In this document: positions 40,558-50,343 of the stretch, in pieces | Layout of the letters: the number at the start of each line of letters is the position of its first letter | How positions within the stretch are numbered: the first letter of the stretch is position 1 | From: DASRDB01 sp035652815 | GTDB lineage: Bacteria; Chloroflexota; Ktedonobacteria; Ktedonobacterales; Ktedonobacteraceae | Assembly: GCA_035652815.1 (NCBI GenBank) | Contig: DASRDB010000009.1 | Span: 186,001 to 250,000 of the forward strand | DNA length: 64,000 bases | Direction of reading: 5' to 3' | Position numbers and translations under genes: made by a program | The notes under the pieces: model-generated | The model's database searches: none | What the model saw: only the letters and a program-made list of their open reading frames with translations | What the model was told of the DNA's origin: nothing

Positions 40558-43041
40558 ATGGTCACTCAGAAGACCACACGTACCACCAGAAGGCGTAAAC
40601 GAGGTGACAGCGAGCAGCTAGAGGGGCTTGTCTTGCCGGTGCTGCCTGTTCGCAGTACCGTTTTGTTTCCCAATATCGTGACGCCACTGATTGTCGGGCG
40701 CGATCAATCGGTCAAGGCCGTTGATTATGCCATGAGCCACGACCGCAGCGTGTTCGTGGTGACACAAAAGAATGAAGAAGAGGAAGACCCTTCACCCGAT
40801 GACCTGTACACCATCGGCACCGAGGGAGTCATTGACCGTGTGCTAAAGCTGCCCGATGGCTCGACCAGCGTGCTGCTTCATGGCACGCGCCGCCTGCGCA
40901 TGGTCGAGTACACGCAGCGCACACCTTTCCTGCGCGTTCGCGCTGAAACCGTTATCGAAAATGGCGAACGCACGCTGGCCGTCGAAGCCCTGATTCGCGC
41001 CGTGAACGTCCTCTTCGAGAAATGCACCCGGCTGAGCAGTTCGATGCCAGAAGAGGCCATCATCACCGCCATGAATATCGAGAATCCGGGCTGGCTGGCA
41101 GATTATGCAGTCTCCTCGCTCGATGTCCCGGCGTCCATGCGCCAGGAAATCCTCGAAACGCTCGACATTCATGAGCGCCTGCAAAAAGCCTGCATCCTGC
41201 TTACTAAAGAACTCAACATCCTGGAACTCGAGAGCGAGATTCATAGCCAGGTGCAGCAGGAAGTAGATAAGACGCAGCGCGAATTCTTCCTGCGCGAACA
41301 GCTCAAAGCTATCCAGCGCGAACTGGGCGAGACCGACCCCACCATCCGCGACGGCGAGGAACTGCGCGAGAAAATCGAGCAGGCAGGCATGCCCGAGGAA
41401 GTGCGCGTCAAAGCGCTCAAAGAACTCGAACGCTTCAACGCCATGCCCTCGATGGCCCCCGATTCGGGCGTCATTCGCACCTATCTCGACTGGCTCATCA
41501 GCCTGCCCTGGAACAAAGCCACCGAGGACCGCCTGGATATTCAGGAAGCGCAGCACATCCTCGAAGAAAACCACTACGGACTGGAAAAAATCAAGGACCG
41601 CATCCTGGAATACATTGCTGTGCGCAAGCTCTCCAACAACATGCGCAGCCCCATCCTGTGCTTCGTTGGCCCGCCCGGCGTCGGCAAAACCTCGCTGGGC
41701 CGCTCGATTGCTCAGGCACTCAATCGCAAGTTCGTGCGCCTCTCCCTGGGCGGCGTGCATGACGAGGCCGAGATTCGCGGGCATCGCCGCACCTACGTGG
41801 GCGCGCTCCCCGGTCGCATTCTCCAGACCATGAAGACCGCCGGAACCGTCAACCCGCTTTTCGTGCTGGATGAGATCGATAAAATCGGCAACGACTTCCG
41901 GGGCGACCCCTCGGCTGCCCTGCTGGAGGTGCTTGACCCCGAGCAGAATCACGCCTTCTCGGATCACTACCTGGAAGTGCCCTACGACCTCTCAAAGGTG
42001 ATCTTCCTGACCACCGCCAATGTGCTGCATCCCATTCCCGCCGCCCTGCGCGACCGCATGGAAGTCATCGAACTGCCCGGCTACACCGAGGAGGAAAAGC
42101 TGCACATAGCCCGCCAGTTCCTGCTGCCTCGCCAGATGAAGGAACACGGTCTGAAGCCCTCAAAGGTGGCGTTCGAGGACGAAGCTGTGCGGCGCATCAT
42201 TCGCGACTACACCTTCGAGTCAGGCGTGCGCAACCTGGAACGCGAAATCGCGTCGGTGATGCGCAAAGTAGCGCGCAAAGTTGCCGAGGGCCGCCGCACC
42301 AAAACCGTCGTCACCTCCGACAAGATTCCCGACTATCTCGGCCCGCAGAAGCATTTCTTTGAGCTGGCCGAGGAAAAAGACGAACCGGGCATCGCAACCG
42401 GCGTCGCCTGGACCAACGCGGGCGGCGACCTGATGACTGTCGAGGCCACGCTGCTGGAAGGACGCGGCAACCTGATCCTCACCGGACAACTCGGCGACGT
42501 CATGAAGGAATCGGCACAGGCCGCTCTCTCTTATGCTCGTTCCCGCGCTAAAAGGCTCGGCGTCGAGGCCCGTTTCTACGAGAAATGCGACATTCACCTG
42601 CACATACCAGCCGGAGCCATTCCCAAGGACGGCCCCTCAGCCGGTATCACGATGGCGGCTGCGCTGATCTCCGCTCTTACCCGCCGCGCCGCCAAACGCG
42701 ACGTGGCTATGACCGGCGAAATCACCCTGCGCGGGCGTGTGCTACCCATCGGCGGCGTCAAGGAAAAAGTCCTGGCCGCGCACCGCGCCGGAATCAAAAC
42801 GTTCATCTTACCCAGGCGCAACATGAAAGACCTGGACGAAGTGCCGCGCGAAGCCCTCGAAGAACTGCACTTCGTTCCAGTCGAACATATGGACGAGGTC
42901 ATCGCCGTTGCATTGCACGCACTCCCCCTGGAAGAATCCGAGGCGGCACAGCCCGCATTCCCTGAGCCAACGCCAGTCTCCTTCAAACCCGTCAAGTCCG
43001 TCGCCAGCCGTCCAGTACCACGCCCGGCAGGAACCGCATGA
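40558..43041 (+). CDS. lon: ATP-dependent protease Lon
   Basis: An 827-residue Lon protease: N-terminal substrate-binding domain (LPVLPVRSTVLFPNIVTPL), AAA+ domain with Walker A GPPGVGKTSLG and Walker B LFVLDEIDKIG, and a C-terminal serine protease domain with the dyad S694 (PKDGPSAGITMA) and K737 (GGVKEKVLAAHRAG). It degrades misfolded and regulatory proteins. The start at 40558 follows AGAGGAAG; the 18-residue extension to 40504 overlaps the -10 promoter element and is excluded. A long inverted repeat follows directly. Confidence 0.96.
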   Translation: MVTQKTTRTTRRRKRGDSEQLEGLVLPVLPVRSTVLFPNIVTPLIVGRDQSVKAVDYAMSHDRSVFVVTQKNEEEEDPSPDDLYTIGTEGVIDRVLKLPDGSTSVLLHGTRRLRMVEYTQRTPFLRVRAETVIENGERTLAVEALIRAVNVLFEKCTRLSSSMPEEAIITAMNIENPGWLADYAVSSLDVPASMRQEILETLDIHERLQKACILLTKELNILELESEIHSQVQQEVDKTQREFFLREQLKAIQRELGETDPTIRDGEELREKIEQAGMPEEVRVKALKELERFNAMPSMAPDSGVIRTYLDWLISLPWNKATEDRLDIQEAQHILEENHYGLEKIKDRILEYIAVRKLSNNMRSPILCFVGPPGVGKTSLGRSIAQALNRKFVRLSLGGVHDEAEIRGHRRTYVGALPGRILQTMKTAGTVNPLFVLDEIDKIGNDFRGDPSAALLEVLDPEQNHAFSDHYLEVPYDLSKVIFLTTANVLHPIPAALRDRMEVIELPGYTEEEKLHIARQFLLPRQMKEHGLKPSKVAFEDEAVRRIIRDYTFESGVRNLEREIASVMRKVARKVAEGRRTKTVVTSDKIPDYLGPQKHFFELAEEKDEPGIATGVAWTNAGGDLMTVEATLLEGRGNLILTGQLGDVMKESAQAALSYARSRAKRLGVEARFYEKCDIHLHIPAGAIPKDGPSAGITMAAALISALTRRAAKRDVAMTGEITLRGRVLPIGGVKEKVLAAHRAGIKTFILPRRNMKDLDEVPREALEELHFVPVEHMDEVIAVALHALPLEESEAAQPAFPEPTPVSFKPVKSVASRPVPRPAGTA

Positions 43042-43047
43042 CCCTTT

Positions 43048-43217
43048 TGTAGGGGCGGGAGTGGGGCGGTGCTGCGGGGAGGGCGCTTGCGCCGCCCTGG
43101 GGTAGAGCGGGGAACGAACCCAACCACGAGAAGCAGCCCAGGGTTCTTTCCCACCACACCCCAGCCAGGGCGGCGCAAGCGCCCTCCCCGCAGCACCGCC
43201 CCACTCCCGCCCCTACA
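43048..43217. repeat. Long GC-rich inverted repeat (53-bp perfect arms)
   Basis: Arms 43048-43100 and 43165-43217 are exact reverse complements and begin TGTAGGGGCGGGAGTGGGGC, with a 64-nt centre. It starts seven bases after the lon stop. The TGTAGGG outer end is shared with family A repeats, but the rest is different, so it may be a third family with the same tip. It could act as terminator of lon. Confidence 0.9.
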
Positions 43218-43296
43218 TACGTTAGAAGCGGCTTCTCAATCTTTGAAAAATGTTCTGCCAAAAACCGCTATATTTACATTTTCCCCGTCACATCTA

Positions 43297-43325
43297 TTGA
43301 CAAACGGAAAATTTTCAGGAATACT
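43297..43325 (+). promoter_or_regulatory. Promoter of the LacI-type regulator gene
   Basis: TTGACA (43297-43302), 17-bp spacer, AATACT (43320-43325). The spacer contains operator palindrome 1. Confidence 0.75.
43307..43316. promoter_or_regulatory. Operator 1 (GAAAATTTTC)
   Basis: A perfect 10-bp palindrome between -35 and -10, typical of repressor autoregulation. Confidence 0.65.
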
Positions 43326-43338
43326 ATGAACATATTCC

Positions 43339-43348
43339 GAAAATTTTC
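43339..43348. promoter_or_regulatory. Operator 2 (GAAAATTTTC)
   Basis: The identical palindrome, centred 32 bp (about three helical turns) from operator 1 and just downstream of the predicted transcription start, so two repressor dimers could bind the same DNA face. Confidence 0.65.
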
Positions 43349-43387
43349 TGAAAAATTATCAGTCCAGGAGGTCATGAATTTCAGAAA

Positions 43388-44407
43388 ATGAATCAGGCAA
43401 AACGCAAAACTATTGCTGAAATCGCTGCGAAAGCCGGTGTCTCTATTCCCACCGTCTCGCGGGTCTTAAATAATCGACCTGATGTCGCCCCAGAAACACG
43501 CGAGCGCGTTGAGCAGGTCATCAAGGAGAGCGGCTTCATCCACAGCCGTGTAAAAAATGCCTTGAAGGAGAGCAGCGGCATCATTGACATGCTGATCCCC
43601 GACCTTGCCACGCCTTACTCGGTCGAAATCGTGCGCGGCGTGGAAGAGGTGCTGGAGCGCACCGAATTACGCCTGGCGCTTTCCCTCAGTCATAATACCT
43701 TTCACTTCGAGCAGCGCTGGCTTGCCAAAGTCATCGATGGCGCGACCGATGGCGCGATTCTGGTTCTTGCGCATGGCCAGTCAAAACGCCTGGATATGCT
43801 GCTGCGCAACAAGATTCCATTCGTGGTTGTCGATCATCGCGGAGAACTTGGCCCCGATGTTCCCTCGGTTGGGGCCACCAACTGGCTTGGCGGGCGCATG
43901 GCGACCGAATATTTGCTCTCGCTCGGACACCGCCGTATCGCCATTATCAGCGGAGATGCGAACCTGCGTTGTAGCCGCGATCGCATCGCTGGCTACCGCG
44001 CCGCCCTGGAAGACGCTGGCGTATCTATCGACCCGGACTTAATTCGTCCAGGTGGTTTTGTGCAACAGACGGGGTATGAACAGACATGCGCGTTATTAGA
44101 TTTACCGCAGCCGCCTACAGCTATCTTCGCGGGAAGCGATACGCAGGCGTTAGGTGTGTATAGCGCATTACGCGCTCGCGGGCTGAGCGTACCTGACTCA
44201 ATGAGCGTGGTTGGTTTTGATGATGTGCCACTCGCATCGGATATTACGCCCGCGCTCACTACAGTGCGCCAGCCGCTTGTCGAGATGGGCCGGGTCGCTA
44301 CAACCATGCTCCTGCGCCTCATCGCTGAAGAGCCTCTTGATAGCCGACGCGTCGAATTGACGACCAGTCTGATCGTCCGTGAATCCTGCGCGCCTTTACG
44401 TTCTTAG
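43388..44407 (+). CDS. LacI-family transcriptional regulator
   Basis: A 339-residue repressor: N-terminal HTH (TIAEIAAKAGVSIPTVSRVLNNRPDVAPETR), hinge, and a periplasmic-binding-protein-like sugar sensor (IDMLIPDLATPYSVEIVRGV, GATNWLGGRMATEYLLSLGHRRIAIISG, FAGSDTQALGVYSALRARGL, VVGFDDVPLAS). It controls the sugar operon just downstream and probably itself through the two GAAAATTTTC palindromes. AGGAGG lies 16 bases before the ATG, unusually far; a five-codon ORF (43374-43391) starts just after AGGAGG and ends at the start codon, so coupled re-initiation is possible. Confidence 0.93.
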   Translation: MNQAKRKTIAEIAAKAGVSIPTVSRVLNNRPDVAPETRERVEQVIKESGFIHSRVKNALKESSGIIDMLIPDLATPYSVEIVRGVEEVLERTELRLALSLSHNTFHFEQRWLAKVIDGATDGAILVLAHGQSKRLDMLLRNKIPFVVVDHRGELGPDVPSVGATNWLGGRMATEYLLSLGHRRIAIISGDANLRCSRDRIAGYRAALEDAGVSIDPDLIRPGGFVQQTGYEQTCALLDLPQPPTAIFAGSDTQALGVYSALRARGLSVPDSMSVVGFDDVPLASDITPALTTVRQPLVEMGRVATTMLLRLIAEEPLDSRRVELTTSLIVRESCAPLRS

Positions 44408-44573
44408 TAACGCTTCTCGATCCAGATTAGCAGAAAAAGGAGGTGGGAATACATTTACTTCAGGCTCTCCTACTACCAGGGATGAGCCAGCAGAATATCT
44501 GGTGCTAACTCTTGTCCTCTTTACGTATCGTCCTGATGTTAGATCAAATAATTAAGATGCCAGGGAGGCAAAC

Positions 44574-45902
44574 ATGCGAGAAAAAGTATCTCGGCGCACC
44601 TTTTTGCAGTTGACAGGCGGAGCCGGGCTGTCCGTCACGCTGGCAGGATGCTTTGGCGTGGGCAACAATTCACCCAACACCGGCAGTAGCAGTTCGACCA
44701 TCACCATCTGGGACATCCGTACCGGCAGCGAGCAGCAGGTGGTGCAGAACGTCGCTTCCGCGTTTAACAGCGCCCATTCCGATATCCACGTCGTGGTGGA
44801 TTTCTTCCAGAACGACCCCTACAAGCAAAAATTGCAGGTGGCAATGGGCGCGCATAACCCGCCGGATATCTTCTTCGGCTGGGGCGGCGGCATCCTCAAA
44901 AGCTACATCGATGCCAACGACGTGTACGACCTTACCCCTGATCTCAATGCTGATACAGCCTGGAAGAACAAATTCCTGCCCGCCGTTATGTCAGCCGTGA
45001 CCTTTAACGGACATATCTATGGCGTGCCGAACAGTGGTATGCAGCCGGTCATGTTCTTCTACAACAAGACGATCTTTGACCAGTACCATCTGAATCCCCC
45101 CCAGACCTGGAGTGAACTGCTCTCGATCATCACCACCTTGAAGCAGCACAACATCATTCCCATCGCCCTGGCAGGCGGCAGCAAATGGCCGTACCTGATG
45201 TACGAAGAGTACCTTGTTGATCGCTACGGCGGGCCGGGAGCATTTGATGCCGTGTTCGCCAATCAGGCTAACGCCTGGTCGCAGGACGCCTTCATCAAGG
45301 CCAATACCGCCATCCAGCAACTGGTAAGCATGGGCGCATTCGGCTCATCGTTCGCCTCGACGATTGCCGACACCAACCAGGACGCCGCGCTCGTCTATAC
45401 CGGAAAGGCGGCCATGATGTTACAGGGCAACTGGAATTTTCCGGTATTTTTGACCAACAGCCCCCAGCTTGTGCAAAGCGGAAAGCTCGGCTGGTTCCCC
45501 TTCCCAGCTGTCGAGGGCGGCCAGGGCAATCCGGCCAACATCGCCGGCAACCCCTGTAACTACTACTCCATCTCGAAAGCCAGCAAATCGCCGCAGAGCT
45601 GCGTCACCTACCTCAAGACCGCAGTGCTAAGTGATGATAACGTCAAAAAGCTGATCGCCATCGGTGACGTGCCGCCAGTGCAGGGCATCTCCTCGCAGTT
45701 GGCAAACGCGCCCAACGGCGACTGGCTGCAATTCAACTACCAGATGGTGCAAAACGCGCCCCACTTCCAGTTGTCCTGGGACCAGGCGCTCTCCCCAACG
45801 GCTGCCCAGGCCCTGCTCACCAATCTCGACCAGTTGTTTTTGAAACAGATTTCACCGCAAGATTTCTCGGTGAATATGAATAAAACCATCAGCGCCTCAT
45901 AA
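44574..45902 (+). CDS. Sugar ABC transporter substrate-binding lipoprotein
   Basis: A 442-residue family 1 solute-binding protein. The N-terminus combines a twin-arginine-type signal (SRRTFLQLTGG, residues 6-16) with a lipobox LAGC (C26), so it is likely Tat-exported and lipid-anchored. Blocks such as NPPDIFFGWGGGILKSYID, FNGHIYGVPNSGMQPVMFFYN and GKAAMMLQGNWNF are typical of carbohydrate binders. With the GH3 and xylose isomerase genes it may bind xylo- or gluco-oligosaccharides. Confidence 0.92.
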   Translation: MREKVSRRTFLQLTGGAGLSVTLAGCFGVGNNSPNTGSSSSTITIWDIRTGSEQQVVQNVASAFNSAHSDIHVVVDFFQNDPYKQKLQVAMGAHNPPDIFFGWGGGILKSYIDANDVYDLTPDLNADTAWKNKFLPAVMSAVTFNGHIYGVPNSGMQPVMFFYNKTIFDQYHLNPPQTWSELLSIITTLKQHNIIPIALAGGSKWPYLMYEEYLVDRYGGPGAFDAVFANQANAWSQDAFIKANTAIQQLVSMGAFGSSFASTIADTNQDAALVYTGKAAMMLQGNWNFPVFLTNSPQLVQSGKLGWFPFPAVEGGQGNPANIAGNPCNYYSISKASKSPQSCVTYLKTAVLSDDNVKKLIAIGDVPPVQGISSQLANAPNGDWLQFNYQMVQNAPHFQLSWDQALSPTAAQALLTNLDQLFLKQISPQDFSVNMNKTISAS

Positions 45903-45968
45903 GCGCCTGGCGGCAAGGCCCGTTCCTGGCATAATGAAGTTTTGAGAAAGAAAGAGAATCTCTCCTGG

Positions 45969-46058
45969 CATGTCATCCTGAGCGCAGCGAAGCATCAGCG
46001 TTCCCCGACGATGCGTGTGCCGAGGCCAAATATCCTTCGCTGCGCTCAAGATGACATG
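45969..46058. repeat. Family B repeat, imperfect arms
   Basis: Left arm 45969-45998 (CATGTCATCCTGAGCG) and right arm 46029-46058 with several mismatches, so this copy is older. It lies between the binding-protein and permease genes and may lower distal expression. Confidence 0.8.
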
Positions 46059-46132
46059 GGAGTGTCATCGAAATTCATTACGCCAGGAACAGACGCCTGG
46101 AATTCTAGACACCCATTGAAGAGGAGGTCGTC

Positions 46133-47050
46133 GTGGAAGCATCAATTAAGGCAGCCAGAATAGAGCAACGGGGAAAGTGGATTGCCGTCCTCTGGTCGGT
46201 ACCGGCCCTCGTGTTCTATGCGCTCTTCGCGCTCTTTCCCATGCTCATCGCGCTCTATCTAAGCTTTACACAATGGAATGGCCTTTCGCCGGAAACCTGG
46301 GTCGGACTGCAAAACTGGCGCGCGCTCCTGTCCGACACTGTCACCGGCCACGCGCTGCTCCTCACCTTCGAGTTGATGGCGCTCTGTTGGATCATACAGA
46401 CGCCGATCAGCCTGCTGCTAGGCATCTTCATGGCAGGCAGGCAGCGCTATCGTTCGATTCTGGGCGTCTTTTATTTTATCCCACTCCTCTTCTCGGCGGT
46501 CGCCATCGGCCTGACCTGGCTCTCCATCCTTGATCCCAACTTCGGCCTGCTCAACACCCTGTTGAACGCCATCGGCCTGTCAGGATTAACAAGGGGCTGG
46601 CTGGGCGATCCTTCCCTGGCCTTTTACGTCATCGTGGGCCTGATCTCATGGCAATTTATCCCTTTCCACGCGCTGCTCTACATGGGTGGCGCGCGCCAGA
46701 TTCCACGCGAACTGTACGAGGCGGCGAGCATCGACGGGGCCGGGCGCGTGCAGCAGTTCTTTATGATTACGTTGCCGCAACTCAAATATACGCTGGTCAC
46801 TTCCACCACGCTGATCCTTACCGGCTCGCTCACCTACTTTGACCTCATCTGGGTGACAACCGGCGGCGGCCCTGGCTTCGCCACCCGCGTTTTGCCGCTC
46901 CAGATGTATATTACGGCTTTCCAGGACGAGTCGGTAGGTTACGGCAGCGTGCTGGCCGTGCTGCTCGCGGTCATCGGCATTCTCCTTTCGCTCGCCCTGC
47001 TGCGCTTCACGGGCTTTTCGAGGATGTCCAGCCAGCGAGAAGGGTTATAA
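46133..47050 (+). CDS. Sugar ABC transporter permease (MalF/UgpA type)
   Basis: A 305-residue, six-helix permease. The cytoplasmic EAA loop is YEAASIDGAGRVQQFFMITLPQL, the ATPase contact. N-terminal SVPALVFYALFALFPMLIALYLSFTQ is typical of the MalF class. The start is GTG with GAGGAGG upstream. It pairs with the next permease gene 9 bp later. Confidence 0.92.
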   Translation: MEASIKAARIEQRGKWIAVLWSVPALVFYALFALFPMLIALYLSFTQWNGLSPETWVGLQNWRALLSDTVTGHALLLTFELMALCWIIQTPISLLLGIFMAGRQRYRSILGVFYFIPLLFSAVAIGLTWLSILDPNFGLLNTLLNAIGLSGLTRGWLGDPSLAFYVIVGLISWQFIPFHALLYMGGARQIPRELYEAASIDGAGRVQQFFMITLPQLKYTLVTSTTLILTGSLTYFDLIWVTTGGGPGFATRVLPLQMYITAFQDESVGYGSVLAVLLAVIGILLSLALLRFTGFSRMSSQREGL

Positions 47051-47059
47051 GGTTCCCTT

Positions 47060-47956
47060 ATGAGACAAGAGAAGCAAATGCAGATTCATACCACCGCTGT
47101 CGAGACGGCACAGCCGGTCGAGCAGCGCCTCCCACGTTGGAGCCGCTTGTGGGAAGCGATTCCGGCATTTTTCGGCCTGATCTGGCTGGTGATCGCCTTC
47201 TTTCCGATCCTGTATATGTTCATGACCAGCCTGCGCCCGCAGACTGATTTCTTCACGGATGTCCCCTGGCTGCCCCCAACGCACCCGACGCTGGCAAACT
47301 ATGGGACCGCTTTGCAAAACGACTTTGGCCTCTATTTCGCAAACTCCGTGTTTGTCACAGTTATCAGCGTTCTTCTGATCATTGCGGTCTCGCTGCTGGC
47401 CGCCTACGCGATTTCACGCATACGCAACCGCTTCACGCGAGCGCTATTCAACCTGTTTTTATTGGGACTGGCAATCCCTTTGCAGGCTACCATCATTCCC
47501 ATCTATGCCTTGATAACGCAGATGCACCTGTATGATACGCTGTTCGCCCTGATCCTGCCTTCCGTGGCCTTCGGCATTCCGCTCTCAGTGCTGGTGCTGG
47601 TAACGTACATTCGCGATATCCCCAATGAATTGCACGAGTCGATGTTGCTGGATGGCGCAGGGCATTTTCGGATTTTGCGCAGCCTGGTACTGCCTTTATC
47701 GCGACCGGCCTTAATCACGGTCATCATTTATGAAACCATTCAGATCTGGAATGGCTTCCTGTTTCCACTGGTGCTGACGCAAAGCCCGAGCGTGCGCGTG
47801 CTGCCACTTGCCCTGTGGAACTTCCAGGGACAATTTACCACCAACGTACCGGCCATTCTGGCGGCTGTCTTTCTTTCCGCCACACCCATCATCCTGCTCT
47901 ACATCTTTGGCAGGCGTCAATTGCTGAGCGGCTTGATGGCGGGCTTTAGCAAATAA
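47060..47956 (+). CDS. Sugar ABC transporter permease (MalG/UgpE type)
   Basis: A 298-residue, six-helix permease with the N-terminal AIPAFFGLIWLVIAFFPILYM and the EAA loop ELHESMLLDGAGHFRILRSLVLPLSRP. It completes the heterodimeric channel. No ATP-binding subunit is encoded in this operon, so a shared MsmX/MsiK-type ATPase encoded elsewhere is needed. It is followed 14 bp later by the GH3 gene. Confidence 0.92.
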   Translation: MRQEKQMQIHTTAVETAQPVEQRLPRWSRLWEAIPAFFGLIWLVIAFFPILYMFMTSLRPQTDFFTDVPWLPPTHPTLANYGTALQNDFGLYFANSVFVTVISVLLIIAVSLLAAYAISRIRNRFTRALFNLFLLGLAIPLQATIIPIYALITQMHLYDTLFALILPSVAFGIPLSVLVLVTYIRDIPNELHESMLLDGAGHFRILRSLVLPLSRPALITVIIYETIQIWNGFLFPLVLTQSPSVRVLPLALWNFQGQFTTNVPAILAAVFLSATPIILLYIFGRRQLLSGLMAGFSK

Positions 47957-47970
47957 GTAAGGAGCATGCA

Positions 47971-50334
47971 TTGTCTAATTCAATCTATCGCAATCCCAAT
48001 GCTCCGGTCGAGGAGCGAGTCGAAGACCTGCTGGCCCAGATGACACTGGACGAGAAACTGGCCCAGCTTGGCTGCCATTGGAGTACAGCCTTCATGAGTA
48101 CTGGCAGCTTCGATCCCAGCGTCGTTGCCAAAAGAATGCCACATGGCATCGGCCAGATCACCCGCATCGGAGCCTCGACCGGCCTGCGCCCACGTGAGAG
48201 CGCCTCGCTTATGAACGAGATTCAACGGGCAGTCATCGAACAGACGCGGCTGGGCATTCCGGTCATCGTTCACGAGGAGTCTACAGGCGGCTTCTGCCAT
48301 CGTGACGCCACCGTCTTTCCTCAGGGGATCGGGCTGGCCGCGACCTGGAATCCGGCCCTGGTCAAACAAGTGGCCGAGGTCATCCGGGCGCAAATGCTGG
48401 CCGTTGGAGCCAGACACGCGCTTGCTCCCGTTCTGGACGTCGCTCGCGACCCGCGTTGGGGGCGCGTCGAGGAAACCTACGGCGAAGATCCCGTACTCGC
48501 AGGCACCATCGGGACAGCCTACATTCAGGGACTGCAAGGCGACGACCTGCGCTATGGAGTCGCAGCTACCGGCAAGCACTTCCTGGCCTATGCCATATCC
48601 GAGGGCGGGCGCAACTGGGGACCTGTCGAGCTTGGCCCACGAGAGCTGCGCGAGACCTACGCCGAACCTTTCGCCGCCGCTATCCGGGACGCCGGGCTGG
48701 CCTTTATCATGAACTCCTACGCTTCCATCGATGGCCTGCCCTGCGCCGGTAGCCCTGCCATCCTCACAGAGTTGCTGCGCGATGAGCTTGGCTTCTCAGG
48801 CGCGGTGGTCGCCGACTATGGCGCGGTTCGCATGCTCCAGGACTATCATCATGTCGCCGCCACGCCGGGAGACGCCGCCCGTTTGGCTCTCCTCGCAGGC
48901 CTCGATATGGAACTACCCGCTCTCGACTGCTACGGAGAGCCGCTAAAAGCGGAGATTGAAGCCGGGCGCGTGCCACTTGATGCCGTTGATACGGCAGTGC
49001 GTCGCGTCCTCCGGCTCAAATTCCAACTCGGGCTTTTCGAGCATCCCTACGTTGAGGCTGATACCGCGAGCAGCGTCTTCCAGACCGCAGAGCAGCGCGC
49101 CCTTTCACGCCAGGCAGCCACAGAGTCTATCATCCTGCTGACTAACGATGGCGTGCTGCCCATTGCGCCAACCGTGAAGCGTATCGCGGTCATCGGCCCC
49201 GGCGCGGATGATGAGCGGCTCCTGCAAGGCGACTATCACTATCCCGCGCACCTGGAGATGATCTACGCCAGCCCACAGGATATGGAGATCACAGGACTGG
49301 TCGTGCCGAAGGCGCGCGGCGGTTATGCCCCCGGCCCCTATTTCGTGCCGCACGTCACACCGCTTGACGGCCTGCGAGCAGCGTTAGGGCAGGACGCAGA
49401 GGTAACGTATGCTAAAGGCTGCGACGTGCTGGGAGACGACCGCTCCGGTTTTGCAGAGGCCGTTCAAATTGCCCAGAACGCGGACCTGGCAATCATCGTC
49501 GTGGCGGGTCGAAGTGGCTTGCTGCGTTCGTCTACCGTCGGCGAGGGCAACGACGCTAGCAACCTCAACCTCACCGGAGTGCAGCAGGAACTGGTAGAGG
49601 CCGTTGCCGGGACAGGCACGCCGCTTGTCGTAGTGGTATTGAGCGGGCGCGTTCACACGCTTGCTTCCATCGCCAGCCGGGCCAACGCGCTGCTCCAGGT
49701 CTTTCCGCCGGGAGAAGAGGGCGGCAACGCACTTGCCGACGTATTAACCGGCAAAGTGAGTCCAGGCGGACGCCTGCCCGTGAGCCTTCCCCGCTCAGCC
49801 GGTCAGCTTCCGGTCCATAGAGGGCAGCGCGCAGGGGGCGACTACCCCATGTTCTACGGCGATTACACCGACTCGCCGACCTCGCCGCTCTTCCCTTTTG
49901 GACACGGCTTGAGTTATACCTCGTTCGCCTACAGCAATCTTACTATACAGGCAAGCACAGTTGCCGCACCCATTCAGATCTCTTTAGAGGTGCGTAATGT
50001 AGGAGAGCGCAGTGGCGATGAGGTGGTACAACTCTACTGCCGCGACCTGGTGGCCTCAGTCGCCCGCCCGGAGCAGATGCTACTCGGCTTCGCTCGACTC
50101 ACCTTACCTCCAGGTCAGGCGCGCAAGATTTCCTTTACGGTACACCCGTCCCGGCTTGCCTTCTACGATCCATGCATGCGTTTCGTAACCGAACCAGGAG
50201 CATTCACCTTCAGCGTTGGAGCCTCCTCGGCTGACCTGCGCGCCAAGAAGACTATCACGCTGGAAGGCCCGATTACCGAGTACCGGCAGCGGGACATCGT
50301 GGCAACGAAGGTAAAGGTTGTTTATGAAGATTGA
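47971..50334 (+). CDS. GH3 beta-glucosidase/beta-xylosidase
   Basis: A 787-residue three-domain GH3 enzyme: the N-terminal barrel with VIVHEESTGGFCHRDATVFPQ, ARDPRWGRVEETYGEDP, GKHFLAY and the nucleophile Asp in VVADYGAVRML; then the alpha/beta sandwich domain with VGEGNDASNLNLTG (likely acid/base Glu); then a C-terminal fibronectin-like domain. No signal peptide, so it cleaves imported oligosaccharides in the cytoplasm. It starts with TTG, seven bases after TAAGGAG. Xylo-oligosaccharide activity fits the adjacent xylose isomerase. Confidence 0.92.
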   Translation: MSNSIYRNPNAPVEERVEDLLAQMTLDEKLAQLGCHWSTAFMSTGSFDPSVVAKRMPHGIGQITRIGASTGLRPRESASLMNEIQRAVIEQTRLGIPVIVHEESTGGFCHRDATVFPQGIGLAATWNPALVKQVAEVIRAQMLAVGARHALAPVLDVARDPRWGRVEETYGEDPVLAGTIGTAYIQGLQGDDLRYGVAATGKHFLAYAISEGGRNWGPVELGPRELRETYAEPFAAAIRDAGLAFIMNSYASIDGLPCAGSPAILTELLRDELGFSGAVVADYGAVRMLQDYHHVAATPGDAARLALLAGLDMELPALDCYGEPLKAEIEAGRVPLDAVDTAVRRVLRLKFQLGLFEHPYVEADTASSVFQTAEQRALSRQAATESIILLTNDGVLPIAPTVKRIAVIGPGADDERLLQGDYHYPAHLEMIYASPQDMEITGLVVPKARGGYAPGPYFVPHVTPLDGLRAALGQDAEVTYAKGCDVLGDDRSGFAEAVQIAQNADLAIIVVAGRSGLLRSSTVGEGNDASNLNLTGVQQELVEAVAGTGTPLVVVVLSGRVHTLASIASRANALLQVFPPGEEGGNALADVLTGKVSPGGRLPVSLPRSAGQLPVHRGQRAGGDYPMFYGDYTDSPTSPLFPFGHGLSYTSFAYSNLTIQASTVAAPIQISLEVRNVGERSGDEVVQLYCRDLVASVARPEQMLLGFARLTLPPGQARKISFTVHPSRLAFYDPCMRFVTEPGAFTFSVGASSADLRAKKTITLEGPITEYRQRDIVATKVKVVYED

Positions 50335-50343
50335 TAAAAGAAC

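Noticed and set aside
40843..41967. A 374-codon minus frame inside lon
   Set aside because: Composition-driven shadow of lon.
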